A stretch of 5,075 nt of DNA. It comes from an uncultured Pseudorhodoferax sp. GTDB lineage: Bacteria > Pseudomonadota > Gammaproteobacteria > Burkholderiales > Burkholderiaceae. Numbering within the stretch: position 1 is the first letter of the stretch; each line of letters starts with the position of its first letter. The position numbers were made by a program, and so were the translations under genes. The stretch lies in contig CAJYRH010000219.1 of the NCBI GenBank assembly GCA_913776795.1, positions 1-5,075 of the forward strand, given 5' to 3'. Under the pieces are notes generated by a model that saw nothing but the letters and a program-made list of their open reading frames with translations, was not told the origin of the DNA and did no database searches. Shown in pieces: positions 1-5,075 of this stretch.

Positions 1-891
1 GCAGATGTCGTCGAAGGCCTGCAATGCCACGGCGCTGCGCACGAACATGCCGCCGTAGCTGAGGTCGGTGATGCGGCCGTCGAGCTTGCGCGTGCCCACG
101 GCCTTGCCCTTGAGCCGGCGGAACACCAGCGGCATGTCCACCTCCACGCGCGGGCTGTTGCGGATCTCGCGCTTGGGCGCCACCAGCCGGTGCGGCCGCT
201 GGGTGGCCTGCAGCTCGTACATGCGCACGGTCTCGCGCTTGCCCTTGACGCTGACCTCGTTGACGTCACCGGTCTCGATGAACGTGCGCGCCTGCTGCCA
301 GGTGGCCTCGGACAGCAGGATCTGCCCGCGCAGGCTGTGGGCCTCGATGCGCGAGGCCAGGTTGACCTGGTCGCCGATCACCGTGTATTCGCTGTGCAGG
401 CGCGAACCGAGCTGCCCGGCCACCACTTCGCCGGTGTTGATGCCGATGCCCATGAACCAGGGGGCCATGCCCTGGGCCCGGTTGTCGGCGTTGATCTCGT
501 CCATGGCAACCTGCATCTCGATGGCGCAGGCAATGGCCGCGACGATGTCGTCTTCCAGCGCCTCGGGCGCGCCGAACAGCACCATGATCGCGTCGCCCAT
601 GAACTTGTCGATGGCGCCACCCCAGCGCAGGATGATCTCCGTCATGCGCGCCAGGTAGCGGTTCAGTGCCTCGACCATGTCGAGTGCGGAATGCTGTTCC
701 GCCAGGGCCGTGAAACCGCGCAGGTCCGACAGGAGGATGGTCACGCGGCGCAGGTCGGCCGCGGTGTCGGCGTGCTCCACGCTGTCGATCACGTCGGTGA
801 TGCGCGCGCGTGCGTCGGGCTGCTGCAGGGCACCTGTCTCGGCCAATGCCAGCAGGCGCTCGGCCAGCTGCTGGCGGTGGATCTGTTTCAT
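1..891 (-). CDS. Class III adenylate cyclase fused to a PilZ domain (partial, C-terminus beyond the left edge)
   Basis: Predicted cytoplasmic enzyme making cAMP from ATP, with a C-terminal c-di-GMP receptor domain. Reading down from an ATG at 891 gives 297 residues with no stop before the window edge. The cyclase catalytic domain covers about residues 48-230. Metal-binding aspartates are D56 (in SDLRGFT) and D100 (in DKFMGD). K96 and T170 (in EYTVIGD) are the purine-selecting pair, and N177 and R181 are the transition-state residues. Lys plus Thr is the pattern of ATP-using class IIIb enzymes, and every catalytic residue is present. The PilZ domain starts near residue 240: R244-R248 form the RxxxR motif and D276-S278-G281 the [D/N]xSxxG motif, both needed for c-di-GMP binding. 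The first 45 or so residues have no signal peptide or membrane segment. The start lacks a clear ribosome binding site, but no other start codon was seen upstream. It is divergent from the dehydrogenase gene at 988. The fold calls are firm; activity and c-di-GMP control are inferred. Confidence 0.9.
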   Translation of the reverse strand, partial: MKQIHRQQLAERLLALAETGALQQPDARARITDVIDSVEHADTAADLRRVTILLSDLRGFTALAEQHSALDMVEALNRYLARMTEIILRWGGAIDKFMGDAIMVLFGAPEALEDDIVAAIACAIEMQVAMDEINADNRAQGMAPWFMGIGINTGEVVAGQLGSRLHSEYTVIGDQVNLASRIEAHSLRGQILLSEATWQQARTFIETGDVNEVSVKGKRETVRMYELQATQRPHRLVAPKREIRNSPRVEVDMPLVFRRLKGKAVGTRKLDGRITDLSYGGMFVRSAVALQAFDDIC

Positions 892-912
892 GCTGGAACG
901 GTGTGGCGGGGT

Positions 913-929
913 GTCGCCAAGGTGGCGAC
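913..929. repeat. Perfect inverted repeat in the divergent gap
   Basis: GTCGCCA and TGGCGAC (7 bp each) are separated by AGG. The site lies 21 bases upstream of the cyclase start and 58 bases upstream of the dehydrogenase start. It is the only clear symmetric element in this 96-base gap. Its position suits an operator acting on one or both divergent promoters, or a hairpin in the cyclase leader. I found no convincing -35/-10 pair: a TTGACG at 968-973 is too close to the ATG at 988 to be a -35 for it. It could be a chance palindrome in GC-rich DNA. Confidence 0.35.
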
Positions 930-972
930 GGGCGAGTGTAGGCCCGCTAAGCTGGCCCGCCTTTCCATTGAC

Positions 973-976
973 GGAG
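973..976 (+). promoter_or_regulatory. Candidate ribosome binding site for the SDR gene
   Basis: GGAG lies 11 bases upstream of the ATG at 988. The spacing is slightly long. Together with the normal SDR N-terminus, it supports starting at 988 although the frame stays open far upstream through the antisense of the cyclase gene. Confidence 0.45.
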
Positions 977-987
977 CGAGACATCCC

Positions 988-1758
988 ATGCAGACCCAAG
1001 ACCTGTTCTCCCTGGCCGGCCGCACGGCCCTCGTGACCGGCGGCTCGCGCGGCATCGGCCGCATGATCGCGGAGGGCTTCCTGGCCCAGGGCGCGCGCGT
1101 GTACATCTCCGCGCGCAAGGGCGAGGCCTGCACCCAGGCCGCGCACGAGATGGCCGCACTGGGCCACTGCATCGCGCTGCCGGCCGACGTCTCCACCGTG
1201 GCCGGCGCCCGGGCCCTGGCCGACGCCTTCGTCGCACTGGAGCCCCGGCTCGACATCCTGGTCAACAACGCGGGCGCGGCCTGGGGCGAGCCCTTCGACG
1301 ACTTTCCCGAAGCCGGCTGGGACAAGGTGGTGAACCTCAACCTCAAGGCGCCCTTCTTCCTGACGCAGGCCCTGGCCGCGCCGCTGCGGCTGGCCGCCCA
1401 GAGCCGGCCGGCCAAGGTGATCAACATCGCCTCCATCGACGGCCAGGGCGTGAACCCGCTGGAGACCTACTCCTACGCCGCCAGCAAGGCCGGCCTGATC
1501 CACCTGACCCGCCGCATGGCGCTGCGGCTCATCGAGGACAACATCGTGGTCAGCGCGATCGCGCCCGGCGCCTTCGCCTCGGCCATGAACCGCGCCGCGC
1601 GCGACCAGGAAGAGGAAACGGCCCGGCGCATTCCGGCCAGGCGCATCGGCCAGCCCGAGGACATGGCGGCGGCGGCCATCTACCTGGCCTCGCGCGCAGG
1701 CGACTATGTGGTCGGCACCACACTGACGGTCGACGGCGGCGTTCTGCTCGTGCGCTGA
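988..1758 (+). CDS. SDR family oxidoreductase, RhlG-like (classical 3-oxoacyl reductase type)
   Basis: A 256-residue classical short-chain dehydrogenase/reductase, expected to be a soluble tetrameric NAD(P)(H)-dependent ketone/alcohol oxidoreductase. The cofactor loop is TGGSRGIG at residues 17-24, NNAG is at 93-96 and the catalytic Asn is N118. The catalytic Ser is S149, and Y163 and K167 form YxxxK. Arg21 in the glycine loop and Arg43 after the second strand favour NADP(H) over NAD(H). From memory, length and wording around the motifs resemble Pseudomonas RhlG, an NADPH-dependent beta-ketoacyl reductase. SDR substrates cannot be read from sequence, so the substrate is open. The frame is open back to 190, but that upstream part is antisense to the cyclase gene; homologue length and GGAG at 973 support the ATG at 988. 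It is first in a same-strand cassette, 35 bases before the HPPD-like gene, so its substrate may be a cyclic alcohol or ketone in the same pathway. No odd residues were seen. Confidence 0.92.
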   Translation: MQTQDLFSLAGRTALVTGGSRGIGRMIAEGFLAQGARVYISARKGEACTQAAHEMAALGHCIALPADVSTVAGARALADAFVALEPRLDILVNNAGAAWGEPFDDFPEAGWDKVVNLNLKAPFFLTQALAAPLRLAAQSRPAKVINIASIDGQGVNPLETYSYAASKAGLIHLTRRMALRLIEDNIVVSAIAPGAFASAMNRAARDQEEETARRIPARRIGQPEDMAAAAIYLASRAGDYVVGTTLTVDGGVLLVR

Positions 1759-1778
1759 GCAGGATTCTGGGTCGGCTG

Positions 1779-1791
1779 GCGCAGAATGCGC
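1779..1791. repeat. Inverted repeat GCGCA-N3-TGCGC before the HPPD-like start
   Basis: GCGCA and TGCGC flank GAA, ending two bases before the ATG at 1794. It overlaps a further 8-bp palindrome (TGCGCGCA, 1787-1794) that runs into the start codon. The same arms with the same 3-base spacing occur again at 3727-3739. It occupies the place where a ribosome binding site would sit, and none is visible there. It could be a protein-binding site, a translational hairpin, or chance. Confidence 0.3.
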
Positions 1792-1793
1792 GC

Positions 1794-2702
1794 ATGAGTG
1801 ACCTGCTGCTGAATACCCCAGACCCGCGCGAGCCCCTCCAGGCCTCGTTCAGCGACGCCGCCAACCCCCTGGGCCTGGACGGCATCGAGTTCATCGAATA
1901 CGCCACCTCCAAGCCCCAGGCGCTGGGCCAGGTGCTGGAGATGATGGGTTTTCGGCCCATCGCACGGCACCGCTCGCGTGAGATCCTGCTGTACCGCCAG
2001 GGGGGCCTGAACATCGTCGTCAACGCCCACGCGGCCGACGTGCCCGGCGCCAGCCAGGAGGTGCCGACCATCTCGGCCATCGCACTGCGGGCGCGCGATG
2101 CGCGCGCCGCCTACCGCTACGTGCTGGAGCGCGGCGCCTGGGCCGTGCCCACGCATGCCGAGGTCATGGAGCTCAACATCCCCGCCATCCACGGCGCGGG
2201 CGGCAGCCGCATCTACTTCGTCGACCGCTACAAGGAGTTCTCGATCTACGGCGTGGACTTCGTGCCGATCCCCTCGGTCGACCAGCAGCCTGCGGCAACG
2301 GCCGGCATCCATTTCTTCGGCGTGGTGCAGTACATCGGCCCGGGCCGCAGCAACGACTGGATCGAGTTCTACCGAGAGTTGTTCGGCACCGAGCTGATCC
2401 CCGACGACCTGCGCTTCGGCATCATGCCCAAGGGCACCTTGCTGCGCACGCCGGCCCTGGACCCGACGCAACGCTTCATGCTGCAGCTGGTCGAGCCCGA
2501 GCCGCACGTGCTGGACACCGGCGAGAAGCTGCAGCGCATCGGCCTGGGCGTGCCCGATGTGCTGGCCGCGGTGCAGGCGCTGCGCGCGCTGGGCGTGGAG
2601 TTCGTCGAAACGGCGGCGGCCCACACCGAGCGGCGCGGCGCCATCACCAAGACCTACCTGGGCTCGGTGGTGTTCGAACTCGTGCACAGCAACGGGGAGT
2701 GA
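1794..2702 (+). CDS. HPPD-like two-domain VOC protein, predicted to lack two of three iron ligands
   Basis: A 302-residue protein with two tandem vicinal-oxygen-chelate domains (about residues 24-155 and 170-299), resembling 4-hydroxyphenylpyruvate dioxygenase and the C-terminal half of QuiC1. Family signatures are NPLGLDGIEFIEY (24-36), RHRS (58-61), YRQG (67-70), MELNIPAI (125-132) and DRY...SIYGVDFVP (144-158). HPPDs bind Fe(II) through two His and one Glu in the C-terminal domain. Here the Glu survives (E295 in VFELV). The first His, expected 13 residues before the conserved Trp (W189), is G176, and the second, expected in a GIQHIAL-like strand, is R248 (LQRIGLG). The nearest His to the first site, H173, is three residues away. 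The protein is also shorter than the usual 350-370. True dioxygenase activity is therefore unlikely; a dead-enzyme partner or non-iron role is more plausible. The ATG at 1794 is the only reasonable start, but no ribosome binding site is seen. Its stop abuts the TIM-barrel gene, so translation is probably coupled. Databases may label it HPPD. Confidence 0.85.
   Translation: MSDLLLNTPDPREPLQASFSDAANPLGLDGIEFIEYATSKPQALGQVLEMMGFRPIARHRSREILLYRQGGLNIVVNAHAADVPGASQEVPTISAIALRARDARAAYRYVLERGAWAVPTHAEVMELNIPAIHGAGGSRIYFVDRYKEFSIYGVDFVPIPSVDQQPAATAGIHFFGVVQYIGPGRSNDWIEFYRELFGTELIPDDLRFGIMPKGTLLRTPALDPTQRFMLQLVEPEPHVLDTGEKLQRIGLGVPDVLAAVQALRALGVEFVETAAAHTERRGAITKTYLGSVVFELVHSNGE
2694..2699 (+). promoter_or_regulatory. 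Ribosome binding site deciding the TIM-barrel start
   Basis: GGGGAG lies eight bases before the ATG at 2708, ideal spacing, inside the last codons of the HPPD-like gene. A GTG at 2699 would give a 4-base GTGA overlap and three more residues, but it would sit on the ribosome binding site itself. This favours 2708. Confidence 0.65.
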
Positions 2703-2707
2703 GCACC

Positions 2708-3613
2708 ATGCGGCTGCACACCGAAGGCAACTTCGAAGGCTTCGGCATGGACACCATCACGCTGGCCGGCCCGCTGGAGGCCAAGCTCAAGGCCATGCGC
2801 GAGGCCGGGTTCACGCAGGTCATGCTCAAGGCCAACGACCTGGTCGGCCACCCGGGCGGGCTGGATGCCGCCGTCCAGGCGGTGAAGGACAGCGGCCTGC
2901 GCGGCACGGGCTTTCAGGTGCTGCGCGATTTCGAGGGCCTGTCGGGCCACCTGCACCACTACAAGGTGGACATCGCCAAGAGCATGCTGGAAATGTGCGC
3001 CGCGCTGGGCTGCACGGTGCTGCTGGCCTGTTCGTCGACATCGCGCCACGCCACGCAGGACCTGGACCTGATCGCGCGCGACCTGCGCAAGCTGGCCATG
3101 CTGGCCGTGCCGCTGGGCATCAGGATCGCGTACGAGGGCCTGTCCTGGGGCCACACGGTCAACGAGTTCACGACCGCCTGGGACGTGGTCTGCCGCGCCG
3201 ACTGCCCCAACCTGGGCGTGGGCATCGACTCCTTCCACGTGCTGGCGGCCAAGACCCCGCTCTCGGAGATCGACTACCTGGACCCGAGCAAGATCTTCCT
3301 CGTGCAGCTGGCCGACTTCCTGTGGCAGGACACGCCCACCTTCGAGGAACGCATGGCCACGGCCCGCACCATGCGCGTGTTTCCAGGAGAAGGCGTGCAC
3401 AGCGAGCAGGTGGTGGAACTGGTGCTGCGGCTGGACAAGCTGGGTTACCGCGGCGACTACAGCTTCGAGGTCTTCAACGACGACTTCCTGAACCTGCCGC
3501 TGCCGACCGTGGCGGAACGCGCACGCAAGTCGGCGCTGTGGCTGGCCGAGGATGTGCTCAAGCGTTCGGTGCCGCTGCCGGGGCAGATGCGGTTGAAGAC
3601 GATGGCGGGGTGA
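2708..3613 (+). CDS. Sugar phosphate isomerase/epimerase-type TIM barrel, QuiC-like 3-dehydroshikimate dehydratase candidate
   Basis: A 301-residue soluble TIM barrel of the AP-endonuclease-2/xylose-isomerase-like family. The closest match I recognise is the N-terminal domain of QuiC, which dehydrates 3-dehydroshikimate to protocatechuate with a divalent metal. Visible family blocks, in residues from ATG 2708, are RDFEG (73-77), a CSSTS strand (108-112), YEGLSWG (142-148), DSFH (174-177), VQLAD (199-203), RVFPGEG (223-229) and FEVFND (253-258). The predicted metal ligands E143, D174, Q200 and E254 and the catalytic-type H177 and R223 are all present, so the enzyme looks intact. It follows the HPPD-like gene directly, overlapping by 4 bases if the GTG at 2699 is used instead. 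QuiC1 carries these two modules in one chain. Dehydroshikimate dehydratase is the best guess; another cyclic polyol or keto-sugar dehydratase or isomerase remains possible. The family is firm and the substrate moderate. Confidence 0.85.
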   Translation: MRLHTEGNFEGFGMDTITLAGPLEAKLKAMREAGFTQVMLKANDLVGHPGGLDAAVQAVKDSGLRGTGFQVLRDFEGLSGHLHHYKVDIAKSMLEMCAALGCTVLLACSSTSRHATQDLDLIARDLRKLAMLAVPLGIRIAYEGLSWGHTVNEFTTAWDVVCRADCPNLGVGIDSFHVLAAKTPLSEIDYLDPSKIFLVQLADFLWQDTPTFEERMATARTMRVFPGEGVHSEQVVELVLRLDKLGYRGDYSFEVFNDDFLNLPLPTVAERARKSALWLAEDVLKRSVPLPGQMRLKTMAG

Positions 3614-3706
3614 GGAACGCGGGTGTTCAACGGGCGCCGGCTTGGTGGGTGGTGCTGGACTGCTGGGCGTGCGCTGACGCCGCTCACCTGGCGCAGGCGA
3701 AGCCCC

Positions 3707-3889
3707 ATGACGACGCGACTCTGGCTGCGCAAGTTGCGCACCGCCGCCGCACGGCGCTGTGGGGCCCACCGGCAGCCTGCCCAACCCCCTTCATCGGAAA
3801 GCGCTCGCGGCCGGGCCGAGTCCGTGTGCCCCACACCCGAGGACCTGGCGCGTGCCGAGGCACTGGCCGAAAGAATGTCCGGCAGCTGA
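3707..3889 (+). CDS. Possible small hypothetical protein (60 residues)
   Basis: The ATG at 3707 opens a 60-residue frame ending in TGA at 3887-3889. The N-terminal third is strongly basic (LWLRKLR, then Arg/Ala-rich). The middle is Pro/Ser-rich and low in complexity. The C-terminal stretch (TPEDLARAEALAERMSG) looks like an ordinary amphipathic helix, which is the main reason to list it. Third codon positions are mostly G or C. A purine-rich AGGCGAAG lies a few bases before the ATG. There is no signal peptide, cysteine motif or known family. The frame could be open by chance, as stops are rare in GC-rich DNA. Confidence 0.3.
   Translation: MTTRLWLRKLRTAAARRCGAHRQPAQPPSSESARGRAESVCPTPEDLARAEALAERMSGS
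3726..3740. repeat. Perfect palindrome TGCGCAA-G-TTGCGCA
   Basis: Seven-base arms around a single central base. Its core, GCGCA-N3-TGCGC, is the same as at 1779-1791. With only one central base it suits a dimeric protein better than an RNA hairpin. It lies inside the doubtful small ORF, where it encodes the local repeat LRKLR, so the symmetry may be a by-product of coding. Confidence 0.35.
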
Positions 3890-3916
3890 CCCGGCCACTT
3901 CGACCCGACAGGCGCC

Positions 3917-5075
3917 TCAGCGCAGCAGCGCTCCGTGCCCCGTGTGCGTGAGCACCTCGCCCTGATGCCAGCGCTGCGCCCACTGCAGGAAGTCCGCCGA
4001 CGGCATGGGCTTGCTCATGAAGTAGCCCTGCCCTTCGTCGCAGTTCAATGCGCGCAGCTGGCGCCAGATCAGCGCGTTCTCCACGCCCTCGGCCACCACG
4101 GTCAGGCCCAGGTTGTGGGCCAGGTCGACCGTGGAGCGCACGATCTTGGCGTCGTCCTCGTCCTTCTCCATGTTCATGACGAAGGACTTGTCGATCTTGA
4201 GTTCGTCGACGGGCAGGCGCTTCAGGTACGCCAGCGACGAATAGCCCGTGCCGAAGTCGTCGATGGAGAGCTTGAAGCCGCGGTCGGACAGGCGCTGCAG
4301 CACGGCCTGCGCACGCTGCGGGTCGTCCATGATGGCGCTTTCGGTGATCTCCAGGCAGAAGCCTGTGGCTGGCACGCCGTGGCGCTCCAGGATGGCGTCC
4401 AGCCGCGCGGGAAACTCCACGTCCAGCAGGTCGCGCGTGGAGAGGTTCACGGCGATGCGCAGCGTGCCATGGCCGATCTGCGCCAGCAGGTCCGCCGCGG
4501 CGTCGAACACCCACAGCGTGAGCTGGCTCACGAAGCCGGTCTGCTCGGCGAACGGGATGAAGTCCAGCGGCGGCACCAGGCCGCGCTCGGGATGCTGCCA
4601 GCGCACGAGCGCCTCGGCCGCCACCACGGTGGAATCCGCCAGGCGCAACTTGGGCTGCATGAACAGGCGCAGCTCGTCGTGCTCCACGGCGCGGCGCAGT
4701 TCGCTGAGCAAGGACAGTGTCTGCACGCTGCCGGCGTCGAGTGCAGCGTCGTAGAGCTGGACCACGGTGGTCCTGGACTTGGCGGCGTACATGGCGACCT
4801 CGGCCCGCGAGAGCAGCATGTCGGTCTCGGCAGCATGCGCGGGCCAGCAGGCGATGCCCAGGCCGGCGGAAATGTCCACGGTCTGCTCGCCGAGCGCCAG
4901 CGGCTGCTCGAAGCCCTTGGCGATGCGCTGTGCCACGGCCTGCGCGATGGTGGCGTCGCTGTCGACCAGCAGCACCGCGAACTCGTCGCCGCCCAGGCGG
5001 GCCACCATGTCGCCGTTGCGCAGGCCGTGCTGGCCGAGCCGCCTCGCCACGGCGACCAGCAACTGGTCTCCCAGC
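3917..5075 (-). CDS. GGDEF-EAL c-di-GMP turnover protein (partial, N-terminus beyond the right edge)
   Basis: The last 385 or so residues of a composite diguanylate cyclase/phosphodiesterase. The frame is open to the window edge, so the true start is outside; any start inside would cut the GGDEF domain. Counting the codon at 5062-5060 as residue 1, GGDEF is intact at 24-28. It is preceded at the canonical five-residue distance by an RxxD inhibitory site (R15-D18), so product feedback is predicted. The EAL domain covers about 130-365. It has EALVRW at 150-155, N206 in VNLS, E238 and E241 in EITE, D268-D269 in DDFGTGYSS, K289 in KIDKSF, E325 in AEGVE and Q345 in QGY: the full metal-binding and catalytic set. 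Both activities thus look possible; many such composites mainly use one. An upstream sensor domain (PAS, membrane or REC) is usual but not visible here. The protein ends in a short tail after the EAL fold and is convergent with the TIM-barrel gene. Confidence 0.93.
   Translation of the reverse strand, partial: LGDQLLVAVARRLGQHGLRNGDMVARLGGDEFAVLLVDSDATIAQAVAQRIAKGFEQPLALGEQTVDISAGLGIACWPAHAAETDMLLSRAEVAMYAAKSRTTVVQLYDAALDAGSVQTLSLLSELRRAVEHDELRLFMQPKLRLADSTVVAAEALVRWQHPERGLVPPLDFIPFAEQTGFVSQLTLWVFDAAADLLAQIGHGTLRIAVNLSTRDLLDVEFPARLDAILERHGVPATGFCLEITESAIMDDPQRAQAVLQRLSDRGFKLSIDDFGTGYSSLAYLKRLPVDELKIDKSFVMNMEKDEDDAKIVRSTVDLAHNLGLTVVAEGVENALIWRQLRALNCDEGQGYFMSKPMPSADFLQWAQRWHQGEVLTHTGHGALLR

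Larger units (their letters stand above)
3614..3916. other. Gap between convergent genes, no confident gene
   Basis: About 300 bases separate the TIM-barrel stop from the stop of the GGDEF-EAL gene on the other strand. I see one weak small ORF (3707-3889) and a perfect 15-base palindrome (3726-3740). No GC-stem plus T-run terminator is visible for either gene, and there is no tRNA-like or IS-end sequence. The frame of the TIM-barrel gene stays open from just after its TGA to 3889. That tail is rich in Arg and Trp without family features, so it is probably not a coding extension. Confidence 0.5.

Noticed and set aside
968..973. TTGACG as a -35 promoter element for the SDR gene
   Set aside because: It lies only 14 bases before the start codon, leaving no room for a -10 element and transcription start.
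190..987. Long N-terminal extension of the SDR frame on the plus strand
   Set aside because: It is antisense to the cyclase-PilZ gene, rich in Gly/Asp/His/Val of shadow type, and SDRs of this type start near the ATG at 988.
1704..2687. 327-residue minus-strand frame
   Set aside because: It is antisense to the HPPD-like gene, which has clear family motifs. The His/Gln/Val/Asp-rich composition is typical of a shadow frame.
2654..3784. 376-residue minus-strand frame
   Set aside because: It is antisense to the QuiC-like gene, with low-complexity composition and no recognisable domain.
3457..3834. 125-residue minus-strand frame reaching into the convergent gap
   Set aside because: Half is antisense to the QuiC-like gene; there are no motifs and no ribosome binding site.
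3611..3889. Stop-codon readthrough extending the QuiC-like protein in frame
   Set aside because: The frame after the TGA is open, but its first part does not look like protein of this family, and the enzyme is already full length.
2557..3951. 464-residue plus-strand frame across two genes and the gap
   Set aside because: It overlaps the HPPD-like and QuiC-like genes in another frame; it is Arg/Gly/Ala-rich with no motifs.
3684..4514. 276-residue minus-strand frame overlapping the EAL domain and the gap
   Set aside because: It is a shifted-frame copy of the EAL coding region, and the Arg/Ala-rich sequence shows no domain.

Overview
The window is GC-rich DNA (about two thirds G+C by eye) with dense, long open frames on both strands. 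Codon use and gene types suggest a betaproteobacterium, most likely of the Comamonadaceae (Acidovorax, Variovorax and relatives). That placement is an inference from style, not from a marker gene.

Layout: (1) 1-891, minus strand, is the N-terminal 297 residues of a class III nucleotide cyclase fused to a PilZ (c-di-GMP receptor) domain; it runs off the left edge. (2) 892-987 is a 96-base divergent gap with a perfect 7-bp inverted repeat. (3) 988-3613, plus strand, is a tight three-gene cassette: an RhlG-like short-chain dehydrogenase, a two-domain VOC protein resembling 4-hydroxyphenylpyruvate dioxygenase (HPPD), and a TIM-barrel protein resembling the 3-dehydroshikimate dehydratase QuiC. (4) 3614-3916 is a roughly 300-base gap between convergent genes, holding at most one doubtful small ORF and a 15-base palindrome. 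(5) 3917-5075, minus strand, is the C-terminal part of a GGDEF-EAL protein; it runs off the right edge.

Working together: the cassette looks like a small catabolic unit for an aromatic precursor or cyclic polyol. In Pseudomonas QuiC1 a dehydroshikimate dehydratase TIM barrel is fused to an HPPD-like domain. Here the same two modules are separate adjacent genes in reverse order, and the HPPD-like partner appears to have lost two of its three iron ligands. This suggests a non-dioxygenase helper or a diverged function. The flanking genes are signalling proteins: one is predicted to join cAMP synthesis to c-di-GMP sensing, and the other carries intact motifs for both making and breaking c-di-GMP. 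There is no sequence evidence that they regulate the cassette. No RNA gene, mobile element, CRISPR array or convincing rho-independent terminator was seen.
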